A DNA stretch of 64,000 nucleotides from Bathynomus jamesi (Eukaryota > Arthropoda > Malacostraca > Isopoda > Cirolanidae), in the NCBI GenBank assembly GCA_023014485.1, contig JAJOZX010002715.1, forward strand, positions 376,001-440,000, written 5' to 3'. The notes below the pieces were generated by a model. It was not told the origin of the DNA, searched no databases, and saw only the letters and a program-made list of their open reading frames with translations. Of the stretch, positions 10,530 through 20,195 are shown piece by piece. Each line of letters starts with the position of its first letter. Position 1 is the stretch's first letter. Position numbers and translations under genes: made by a program.

Positions 10530-11760
10530 CCGAAACTGGATAGTAAAACATCATTTACCAGTTGTCTGTCTGTCTGTACGACATTATGGCAATAACTGAA
10601 TCATGTATTAAAAGTGTAAATAGGAATTTTATAGGTGAATCCCATATTAAAGGTTATAAACTTTTTAACAAAGATAGAAGTGTAAAGAAAATCTTCGTCC
10701 AGTTCAAAAGACGGTTAATGCTAGTGACCACTGACCAGTTAGATATAATTATTTCAGAAATTAACGCTAATAATTTAGTCTTTAGTTTTGGGGTTGTATA
10801 TAGGCCTCCTTCGCAAGGAGTAGAATTAGACGTTGAAATGTATAACATTTTAAGTAGCATAGTTGCGCGCAAGAAATCAATTATTGTCGGAGATTTTAAC
10901 TGCTTAAATATTAATTTAATTATCTTAAATAGCGATGCTGTAGGTTTACGTTTGGTAGATTTTCTACAAGATAATTTTCTTTTTCAAAAAGTATTAGAAC
11001 CAACCCGCGGTGAGAATGTTTTGGACTTGGTTTTAACGACAAATGATACTTTAATTCAGAATGTAGACGTCGGAGAAAGTTTATGCAATAGCTATCATAG
11101 CATGATACGCTTTTCGGTTAATGTTAAACCGTGTAGAGAATTAAATAACTTTATGGTGCCTGATTTTAGGAGAGCAAATTTCGATGACTTTAGAGCTTCA
11201 TTAATTAACTTTAATAATTATGTGGGATAATTTCAAGAGTATATTCATAAATTTAACCGAGCTCTGCGTACAAACGAGATTTAATAGAAGTGAATTAAAT
11301 GCGCAACCTAAATGGTGGAAGAGAAATAAGTAGCTCAAATATAGGAAAAGCAATCGCAAACAGAAATGTAGCCTATAAGTTATAAAAAAGAACCGTGAGC
11401 AGCAGCAGCAGCAGAAGACTTTCAGACTTAATGTTAAGCGTTTAATTAGGTATGCTAAATGGGATTTTGAAATTCAAGTAGCTCGTGAATGTAAAGAAAA
11501 CCCTAAGAAACTGTACGATTACGTTAGTAATAGAACCCTCGTGAGGGACAATATTGGGCCATTGGTTGACTCGGGAGGTAACTTAACTAATAATTATGGG
11601 CTGATACCGATAATTTCAAATATTTTTTTACATCAGTTTTTACAGTTGAGGATACTACTTTTATTCCGGAGACTAGTAATATGCTCACTGACGTAAATGG
11701 GTCTTTTTCATTGCTTACTGACAAACGGTTTACACTGAAGAGCTTTCTCACTGTATAGAC
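10530..11760 (+). pseudogene. CR1-type LINE fragment: endonuclease and start of RT region
   Basis: The frame 10562-11230 encodes the apurinic-type endonuclease of a CR1 LINE. Visible blocks are IMAITESCI, VVYRPPS, IIVGDFNC and VLDLVLTTN. After a stop at 11228 the downstream sequence still reads RLIRYAKWDFEIQVARE and SNRTLVRDNIGPLVD in shifted frames. This is the linker that precedes the RT domain in CR1 elements. The RT itself is absent. It is AT-richer than the CR1 at 13.5-17.7 kb and so an older or different lineage. A CAG-rich stretch sits near 11400. Confidence 0.8.
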
Positions 11761-12660
11761 CTACTTTTACCTATAAATCTTCTTTCACCACTATTTTCTG
11801 TCAGCAGTGGGTAGCGAAGGTGGAAGAGCCCTTGTTTATTCTATACTTTACTATTACTACAATTCTTGTGTGAAAGCTGTACACGTCTATAAGTGTAAGT
11901 ATGGTATAAGTTTTCAGTGTTCTTTTTTTATTCATTTTTTCAACTTTTCTACTTCCTTCTTGGGCTAGCCTAGAGTGGATCTTAGTCTTTATTAGCTTGT
12001 AACTCTATGACTGTAATCTTTCATTGCGGAAAACCCAAGTTAAAACTCGGCGACATTCAAAGAGTTGGTAGACATTCACACGACAGACATCCAATTACGG
12101 AAAGTATGCTCACACACTTGCCTGCCTTCTTAATATGTTTAAGAGTAGAGTAGATAAGTAATTTGTAGAAATACATAACTTCATAACGAAAAAAATGCAT
12201 GGCATAGATTAGGTGAAGTAGAATTCCTTTTTTCTCTTTTCTCTAAGGTGGCTAGATGCGCGTGACGGGTGAGGGCATGGTGTGGAAAATCTGATTTCTG
12301 TTGTAGTGGTTCTTTTAACCTAATGATGTTTATTTGTATTAACATGATTTTTTCTTATGATATTTGTTATATCGAACTTATTTTGTATTACAAACTTTAA
12401 CGGTTTTTCTATACTGACTTTTGTTTAACTGCAAAGAATAGCTGGCCGACTCAGCAGCGTGTCCGGTTAGGCTCAACGTAAGGGAAGCCGAAACTTGAAA
12501 CAGATTTTTATTTTTATTCGAGTGAACTTTTGAAACACGGTGATTAAAGAGTAGGGCAAATTAAGTTGTTGGTTAGCCGATCAGCCCACCCTGATCGAGC
12601 AAGCCGGCGGCACGCAGGTAACCGATCGCCCTCTGCGGAGTGGACGAGAGGTTCAGCGCA
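11761..12660. other. no recognisable gene
   Basis: Mixed-composition sequence after the CR1 fragment. A somewhat GC-richer patch near 12560-12650 (GCAAGCCGGCGGCACGCAGG) may be the 3' end of the minus-strand LINE that follows, but no coding block supports this. Confidence 0.35.
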
Positions 12661-13508
12661 CTAGTGATGTTGTGTTCGTTGTTGTGCTTGAGCGGTACAG
12701 TCTGTCATAATGTGTTCAGTTGTTTGTGGTGTGTCCTGGCACAGGTGGCAGGTGTCGTCTGTGGAGTTGGCTAGTCTGTGTTTATATGTCTGTAAGTTGG
12801 GGTGATGTCTGTTTTTGATGATCTTGGTGGTCTGGTCTGTATTGAAGGGTGTAATGGTCATGTCGAGTCTGTAGGTTTTCTTGTGTCTGGCTGTTTGTCT
12901 GTCTGCGTGTTTCTGGTTGTTGTCTCTGTTTAAGTGACTTATCTTTGCGTAGTGATTAACTAGAATGTTAGCTTGTTGTGTATATGTTGAGATATTATTT
13001 TGGCTGCGACAGATAGGTGTGAGGTGTGAATGCCGCTGTTAGAGTGGGTAATGCTGTTTATAGTCTTATATAGCCTGGATGTATCTGTGGAGTGGTTTAG
13101 TGTTGTTATGAATTCCCTAAATGTTTGTTTGTTTTTCTTCGTTTGTTGTTTATTTCTGTGTTGAGCTGTTGTATCTGCTGTTTTATGGCTTTGTGTGTTA
13201 TGTTTGAGGTTGTTACGTTGCCTTATGAGGGGCTATTTCTCTAGTGTAATTTGGGTTGTATTTCCTAATGATGCCCTTTGGTATGTATTTGTTTGCATTA
13301 TTGATGATCTGATTGAATGTCTTGTGTTGTATTGATGTTTATGATGGGTGTGCTGTTTAATGTGGTGAGTTGTTCTTCAGTCTGTACTCTGTATTATTTT
13401 GAACTGTTCCCACTCAGCTTTCTTGTAATTTCTGTAAGTGTGCCCAAGGCTGTTGGGGCAGAGTGTAGAACGTGTTGTAATGATGATGGGCAGGTGGTCT
13501 GATGACAG
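12661..13508 (-). pseudogene. internally deleted minus-strand LINE fragment
   Basis: Reading on the minus strand, 13508-13390 gives SSDHLPIIITTRS, a typical endonuclease C-terminal block, followed by KKAEWEQFK. The linker FNQIINNANKYIPKG follows near 13300. It then jumps to a C-terminal Cys/His block, CHLCQDTPQTTEHIMTDC, near 12740. That block is the zinc-like tail after the RNase H or RT region of many LINEs. The RT domain between them is missing. The fragment ends abruptly where the CR1 ORF1 begins near 13510, so the CR1 probably inserted into or next to it. The clade is uncertain. Confidence 0.65.
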
Positions 13509-13532
13509 TTGTTTTTCTGTTCTCCAGTGTGT

Positions 13533-14841
13533 ATGACTGGACCGCAGAAACTGAAGGCTGAGTGCGCGAGGTGTGAAGTAAACCAGTGGGTGGCGAACTT
13601 CAAAGAAGCTTGCTTCGAGAAGATCAACCACTCCAGCATATGCCGCTTTTGCGAACTCGTGCAATTGTACGAGAAGCTAGAGGAGAGGATCCGGCGGCTC
13701 GAGTCGTCCAGATCGGCTGTCGGAGGCGCGGCGGTCGCTGACGCGGCTGCGCCCTCCACCCCGGAGCTTATTGATAAGATAGCCGCCCTGGAAAGGCGGT
13801 CCAGCGGCGGACTGGACAGAGCTCGAGACTGCAGAGAAAGGGTAGAGGTGCAACCGGAGGCCGGGATGCAAAATCAGTGTCAGGAATCGCCAACGACCCA
13901 CGTGGAATGCACGGAACCGCGGCGCAAGGTGGAGGGGAGGGCGCAAAGAAGGGGCCGATAAACAAAAAGGGTGGGAAGTGGCCTACTGATGGCTCAAAGA
14001 AACCGAAGGATGTAGCTGCCGGTCGGGGTGGGTCGGTTGGTGTAAGTGTGGCTGAGTCTACGGGTATCGAAAGGTATCGGGCAAGAAGGCTGCGAAGCCT
14101 GAGACCCCGGTTGCCATTGTCAGGACCTCCAACCGCTTTAGTCTCCTGTGCGCGAAGGAGAAAGACACTGTTTTGATTGGGGATTCGCAGTTCAGGGGCC
14201 AGGAGAAGTACTTTGCTTCTGCAAACCGGGACAGGTGGAAGGTAAGGTACTTACCGGGCGGAGAACGGCGCACTTAAGGAAGGAACTTGAGAAGCTGCGC
14301 GTGGCTAGTCGGAGGATTGCGATCGTTGTCCACGCTGGTGGCAACGACCTGTTCCTCAAAGGCGGTAGGGTAGGTTCGACGGAAGGGATCATCACCGAGA
14401 TCATGTCTTTTACCGCGGTAAATGACAGTGACCACGCGTTCAGTAAGGTCATTGGCATCAACGAAAGGATGCAAGACTTGTACGTCCCCACTGGGCGTGA
14501 GGTTTGTTGACCCGTTCGACGCGTTTTCGGGTAGGTGGGACCTTTATCAGAGGGATGGTGTCCACCTCAATGTCAAGGGTAAAGGTGTGCTAGGCACGCT
14601 GCTCGACCGGCACCTATACCGTATGGTGAGGTCAAGCCCTGGGATTGATGATGAGCCCCCACCGGGGAGAGATCTTGAGCCGCTGGCGGACGTACCTTCA
14701 ACTGAAGGGTGCATCCACGTACAGGTGGGTGACCCTCCTTCCCCATTTGAGGGGGCTCAGCCTCCTGCGGAAGTTGCCCCCTCGGTGAGGGGCGCTTCAA
14801 CTCCCGACAGCCCTGGCTGTTCTGGAAACGGATCGTGCTAG
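13533..14841 (+). pseudogene. CR1 ORF1 with SGNH-esterase domain
   Basis: The start is an ATG at 13533 (MTGPQKLKAECARC). The N-terminal 60 residues hold CARC ... WVANFKEACFE ... ICRFCELV, a zinc-binding-like pattern, followed by a coiled-coil-like EKLEERIRRLE. After a stop at 13959 the esterase part appears in three frames. VLIGDSQFRGQ (14172, catalytic Ser block) is followed by VVHAGGNDLFLKGG (14328) and YQRDGVHLNVKGKG (14547, catalytic Asp/His block). These three blocks define the SGNH hydrolase fold known from CR1 and L2 ORF1 proteins, where it is thought to help nucleic-acid or membrane handling. At least three frameshifts are present. Confidence 0.8.
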
Positions 14842-14859
14842 GGGGCGGTCAGAATAGGG

Positions 14860-17601
14860 AAGGCTCCCTCCCTCCGTGCAGTGCTTTTTAATGCTAGGTC
14901 GATTAGGAATAAGTTTTGCGAGCTACGGGCGCTCTTAGCATCAGAATACCAGGATATCGTTGCTATCACCGAGTCCTGGATTCATACTGATCGTAGGGAC
15001 TACGTTGGGGAGTTCGAGATTCCTGGGTATAGAATGTTTCACAAGGACCGCACCCATGAGGAGGTGGGAGGTGTATTAATATATGTCAGGGACACGTTGA
15101 GTCCGGTTGACTGCCGGTTCCGATCGGAACGGGAGCTGCTTGGCGTCGATCTGAACCTGGGAGGGACGAACTATAGGTTAATCTTGGTGTACAGACCCCC
15201 GCATCTCCTCCTTGAGGAGGATACAGCCCTGTACACCGAACTCCGTAGCCTGCTAGGGGACAGGGTGCGTGTAGTTTTAGGAGACTTCAACTGTCGCGGC
15301 ATAAACTGGGAAGATAGGACTGCTGATGCCGAAGGGAGGAGGCTAGTTGACTTTGCTGATGAGAATTTCCTGACTCAGTGGCTCAATGGGCCTACACGCT
15401 GCGAAAGCGTTCTAGACTTAGTATTCACGACCGAAGACAACCTCGTCACTGGTGATAGCGTCCCTCCTGTGAAACGTAGTAACTAGAGAGGCAGTAAGTT
15501 CGATCTACGGCGGGCGGACTTTGTTGGCCTCCGGAATAGTGTTGGTGAAGTCGGGTTAGAGGTCGGTGGCAATGTTGAGTGTGTGGAGTGCGTTCCGGGA
15601 CCAGTTTATGGTGCTGCAGTCTGCGGCCATACCCTTAAAACCGGTCACGCCTGCTTCAACGCAGCCTAAGTGGTTCAGTCGGGACATCGCTTCGGCTATC
15701 CAAAATAGGAAAGCTGCGCATAGGAGGGCGAAGGCCACTCGTTCCCATGAGAACACTGAGGCGTATGTCCGCCTGTGCAGGGAAGTGAAGGTGAAGGTTA
15801 GGCTAGCGAAACGTAACGAAGAACTTCGGGTGACAAGCCTCTGCAAGGGGAACTCTAAGGAATTCTTAAGTTATGTTAATAGTAGAAAGCCCATTAGAAG
15901 CATGATAGGCCCGTTAAAGGACCCCAGCGGCGCGCTGCGGACCTCCGACGCCGTCATCACTAATGTGCTGAATGAGTACTTTGCGGGAATGTTCACCAGG
16001 GAGGACACCCGCGTCATCCCCGAGCCAGGCGTCAGGCACGACTGTGCTGGCCTGGATAGTGTTCGGTGTACCGCGACAGTCGTTGCCGATAGAATAGACA
16101 AATTGAGTGCGTTTAACCCTTTACTGCCCAAAAGGACAAATTTCTAACCTTTCAAATATACGCATTCATAACTTAACCCTACAAAATATTTCGGAAGTAA
16201 AGGGTTAAGGCTCCTGGGCCAGACCAGTTCCTCCCGAGAGTGTTGCGGGAAGTGCGCGACCAGGTGGCTCCCCACTTAGCAAGTTGGCTACAGTCTTCAA
16301 TAAATCGTTGGAGATGGGCCAGGTGCCTGGTGACTGGAGGGAAGCCAACGTGACCCCTATCTTTAAGAAAGGGATCACGAAAGTCCAGGGAACTATCGTC
16401 CCATTAGTCTCACTTCGGCTGTAGGTAAATTATTAGAGGGGATAATAGCGGATAGGATCGTTGACCATCTGGATTCCTACAAGCTGCTTGGGGACTCCCA
16501 ACATGGGTTTAGGCGGCATAGGTCGTGTCTCACCAACTTGCTCGAGTTTTTCCACGCCATGTGGAGTGAGTACGATAAGAGTAGGGCGATTGATATACTT
16601 TATCTCGACTTTCAGAAAGCCTTTGATAAGGTACCTCACCACCGGCTAATGGTGAAAGTCCGCACGCTGGGTATCGGTGGGGAAGTAGGTAGGTGGATTA
16701 AAAACTGGCTGAATGATAGGCGGCAGAGGGTTGTAATTAAAGGGGCTAGTTCGGGTTGGGCCTCGGTCACTAGCGGGGTTCCTCAGGGTTCCGTTTTGGG
16801 GCCACTGTTGTTTAACATTTACATAAATGATATCGACGGTGGCATCGTCAGTACGATCGCCAAATTCGGTGACGACACCAAGCTTGGGGCCAATGTTGGG
16901 ACGCCCGAGGCGATCAAGCAACTGCGTACGGACCTACATAGTATAGGAGAGTGGTCCGAAAAATTGCAAATGCCGTTTAACTTAGGTAAATGTTGGGGAG
17001 TAATATCGAGGCCACTGATTTGGAAAAGGACTTGGGTGTGCTAATTAGCAGCTACCTTAAGTTTACCAAACAGTGCGTAGAGGTGGAAAAGAAAGCCCAG
17101 AAGCTGTTGGGTTATATCAGGAGGCAATTTCGATTTCGGAACAAGGAGATTGTACTCTCTCTGTACAATTCCCTGGTTTGGCCGCACGTGGAGTATGTGC
17201 AGTTCTGGTAGCCCACCCTCAGGAAATATATTGAGAGGCTGGAGCGAGTCCAGGCGAGCCACAAAGTTAATCCCTTCTGTTAGGCATATAGGCTACAATC
17301 GACGCTTACGCGCCCTGAATTTGTTTTCACTGGAAACTCGGAGGCTGCGAGGTCAACTCATCGATGTTTTCAAGCGCTTACGTGGGTTCAACAATGTCGA
17401 TTTTAGAAGTATGTTTAGTTTAAATGATAACTCGCAACAATGGTTGGAAGTTGGATTTGAAACGGTTTTAGACTAGTGTGTGGGAATTACTTTACCTATA
17501 AAATCTGTGACACGTGGAACAGGTTACCTTCAGAAGTTGTGAACAGTTCCTCTGTGGATCAGTTCAAGAAAAGGTTAGACCGAATCTTGCACACTATTTG
17601 A
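14860..17601 (+). pseudogene. CR1 ORF2: endonuclease and reverse transcriptase
   Basis: Endonuclease blocks are in frame at 14881-15486: LFNARSIRNKF, VAITESWIHTD, VYRPPH, VVLGDFNCRGINW and SVLDLVFTTED. The SDH block is missing because of a deletion near 15480. The linker follows at 15566-16112. The RT domain follows with YLDFQKAFDKVPH (16600), GVPQGSVLGPLLFNIYIND (16780) and an altered catalytic motif FGDDTKLG (16866) where CR1 elements have FADDTKLG. It ends with the conserved LNLFSLETRRLRG and the terminal LDRILHTI before the stop at 17599. Frameshifts lie near 16390, 16990 and 17215. The element at 16113-16208 interrupts the linker/RT boundary. Confidence 0.85.
16113..16208. mobile_element. 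TTAA-flanked miniature element inside the CR1 RT
   Basis: TTAA at 16113-16116 and 16205-16208 flanks a 96 bp unit with inverted ends CCCTTTACT / AGTAAAGGG. Removing the unit and one TTAA joins SAFN to KAPGPD, the usual start of the CR1 RT, which confirms a clean insertion. The internal CATTCATAACTTAACCC matches the element at 8251-8346. Confidence 0.85.
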
Positions 17602-17679
17602 GGGTGTAGGAATCTTTCCCCTGCACCCGTTGCCATTGATACCTCCTCGGTATGGGCCGCAAGGCCTTTTCAGGTACTT

Positions 17680-17683
<4 letters not shown>

Positions 17684-17748
<65 letters not shown>
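17684..17748 (+). repeat. (CT)n microsatellite
   Basis: About 32 CT units sit directly after the CR1 3' UTR and before a repeat copy, which in minus orientation would have an (AG)n tail. The tract may derive from either element's tail. Confidence 0.95.
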
Positions 17749-17753
<5 letters not shown>

Positions 17754-17770
17754 TGCTCATTATAGTGTTA

Positions 17771-18012
17771 TCTTACAGTATATTCTCTACTTTTCTGTTA
17801 AATTTCCGTGGCTACTTTCCAGGGTCAAGGTATTTTCTTCAACCTTTTTTCCCTACCTCCCTCTGGCAGGGAGGGTGGGGAGAGAGCCTTGTACTTTTCT
17901 ACCCAGTTTTCTACTACTGCTAGAATACTTGAAAGAAAAATAAACTTGTTTCGTAAGAGGAACTTCCCAGAGTGGACCGAAAGGTTTTTGAGACTTCCTC
18001 TTGTCTTTGTAA
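17771..18012 (-). repeat. dispersed repeat, LINE 3' tail family, copy 1
   Basis: Shares TTTCCAGGGTCAAGGTATTT and the following 180 bp with 18354-18601, and shares its first part with the 3' region of the minus-strand LINE at 33.9-37.2 kb. The last part (GTGGACCGAAAGGT then CTTCCTCTTGTCTTTGTAAC) is common to copies 1 and 2 only. This suggests a short retroposed unit that borrows the LINE 3' end. Confidence 0.65.
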
Positions 18013-18353
18013 CTCTATTAATTAGAAATTTCTTTTATATTAATTGCAATCACATTAATTTCATTTATTACACTGTGCTCAATTCCTGTTTCACCACCTT
18101 TTCTGTAGAAGCATTTCGTCACTTTGCTAGTGTAAAGGCTTTGTGCGTACATGGATGTAAACATGGAGAGTAACTTTTACGTCCTCTTAATCCTTTTGGG
18201 GCTAACCTAGAGCCGGTCATAGGGTGCTTGTTAACCCGATACCCCGGTAAATAGAACTGTTCAATATTTTGTATAAAATTAAACATGTTCCAGGTTTCTG
18301 TGACGATATCAGTTTGTTGATACAAGGTCTGTACAAACATTATTAGTTCATAC

Positions 18354-18601
18354 AACAGCTTTCCTGTAAAATTTCCTTGGCTACTTTTCCAGGGTCAAGG
18401 TATTTTCTTCAACCTATTTCCGTACCCGCTCTGGCTGGAAGGGACCGGAGGGTCGGGGCAGAGCCTTATGTTTTTCTGTCCAGTTTTCTACTACTGTACT
18501 GCTAGAATAGCTAAAAAATAAACTAATTTAATAACAGGAACCTCCCCGAGTGGACCGAAAGGTCTTTAAGGCTTCCTCTTGTCTTTGTAACTCCTGGTCC
18601 T
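18354..18601 (-). repeat. dispersed repeat, LINE 3' tail family, copy 2
   Basis: About 80 percent identical to 17771-18012 by eye, in the same orientation. It ends next to an (AC)n tract at 18609-18631. The 170 bp between the two copies has no recognisable content. Confidence 0.65.
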
Positions 18602-18631
18602 CCTTGTAAAACACACACACACACACACACA

Positions 18632-19520
18632 CTAGGGGCACTCAATTTATTTTGCCCCACCCTTTTTTCTTAGCTAAATAATAGGCCATGGGGCTGAAAT
18701 GTCTTTTGGGCCGTAAGTTTGAACTTTCTGCGCTTCACATAACCAGATTTTTCCAGTTTGAACCTCCCCTCCTTGTATAAAACCGATGGTTAACGCAGTT
18801 TCGAAAATGGCATTTGACAGTGATGTGCGTCGTAAACGGAGCTGTTATCGAGTTCTTAACCGCAGAGAAGGAAATAGTTGGAAATATTCACAAACGTCTA
18901 CAAAACGTTTACGGAGATGCTGCTGTTGACCGAAGCACAGTTGGACGCTGGTCTAAACGTGAGAAATCATCGGAGAGAGGGAGAGCCAGCCTCGATAATG
19001 AGCCACGCAGCGGTCTCCCGGCATCGGCTGTGACGTATCTCACTGTGCAACGTGCTAACAGGATCATTCGATCAAATCGGCGCGTCACATACAAGGAGCT
19101 ATCACTGGAGTTAGGAATTAGTGAAGGAAGTGTGAATATGATAACTCAGCAACTGGGATACTCAAAAGTGTGTTCACGGTTTGTTCCTCGCGAATTGTGA
19201 CGGGATGAGAATTGGTTACACCACTTTGAACCTGAAACAAAACGCCAATCCATGGAGTGGCATCACGCAGACTCCTCACGCAAGAAAAAGTTCAAAATGG
19301 CTCCCTCTGCAGGAAAGGTTATGGCCATTGGCCACCATCTTCTGGGACATGAAAGGGGTGATTCTGCCTGATATTATGAAGAAAGGACAAACAGTCAACT
19401 CGGAGGCATGTTTCGAGGTGGAGGAAAGCCGTAGAAAAGGATGGAGACTGTGGAAAAATAAAAACTTGCAAAAAAGGTATGTAACTACTTGTGTACAAAA
19501 TTTCTGGAACTTACAAGGTA
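18632..19520 (+). pseudogene. mariner element copy A, transposase N-terminal part
   Basis: The left end GGGGCACTCAATTTATTTTG resembles the reverse complement of the right end of the split mariner (near 62320). The coding part 18808-19200 shows the paired helix-turn-helix region: EFLTAEKEIVGNIHKRLQNV, STVGRW, RVTYKELSLELGISEGSV. After a frameshift near 19195 come WLHHFEPETKRQSMEWHH and HERGDSA. The frame then jumps by deletion to the extreme C-terminus (ESRRKGWRLWKN). The central catalytic part and the right inverted repeat are missing. The copy ends in (CT)n and (TA)n tracts. Confidence 0.8.
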
Positions 19521-19536
19521 CATCTCTCTCTCTCTC

Positions 19537-19578
<42 letters not shown>

Positions 19579-19614
19579 GCAATAAAATCACAGAACAACA
19601 CATAATCTTTTTAA

Positions 19615-19692
19615 TAAGCAAACAACCACAGGGAAAAGGAAACACGAAAGCGCTCGGATTTCGTGTTTCCTTTTCCCTGTGGTTGTCTGCTT
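19615..19692. repeat. 34 bp inverted repeat hairpin within (TA)n tracts
   Basis: AACCACAGGGAAAAGGAAAC...GTTTCCTTTTCCCTGTGGTT with a 9 bp loop GCGCTCGGA; the arms match with about one mismatch. It is flanked on both sides by TA microsatellite and carries no gene. Confidence 0.8.
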
Positions 19693-19696
19693 TTAT

Positions 19697-19728
<32 letters not shown>

Positions 19729-20195
19729 TAGTGTGGGCCAAAATGGGGGGTAAATTATAAAGTTAAAGAAATCCTTGTTCCACATTAATGCCCTTGTTCC
19801 TTTGGACCAGATAGACATGTCAGCAAAATTTTGGTCAAATATGAGAATATTTAGGGGTCCCGAGATTTAATGACTTATAAAAAATTTCCAATGAATAGGC
19901 GCGCTTAGAACATCAATGATCAACTCAACTCTTGAGTTGCAACTTATGAAAAAATTTCTTCTTATTTAAGAAATTTTTGGTGTTAATAGAGTACAAAAAC
20001 AATCTTAGATCATTATTTCAGAGAAAATTATTAATAAGGAAAACAAAAATTTTGGATAAAATATATTATCCTTAATTGGTCAACTCTAAATTAAAGGCTT
20101 TGCCTAATTGGCTTGAACCTTTTAGTTATCATTTTTATCTCCTAATTTAACTGGTTTATTTTACTATTTCAGAAATTTAATTTTTTAAACTAAAA

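Larger units (their letters stand above)
13520..17683 (+). mobile_element. CR1-type LINE, near full length
   Basis: A 4.2 kb element contains a CR1 ORF1 (zinc-like motif plus SGNH-esterase domain) and an ORF2 (endonuclease plus RT). It ends in a short 3' UTR (GGGCCGCAAGGCCTTTTCAG near 17653) followed by a (CT)n tract. Frameshifts, an internal TTAA-flanked insertion and a deletion near 15480 make it inactive. It is GC-richer than its surroundings, so it may be a more recent arrival. Confidence 0.85.

Noticed and set aside
17575..17760. Arg-Glu repeat protein
   Set aside because: Translation of the (CT)n/(AG)n microsatellite.
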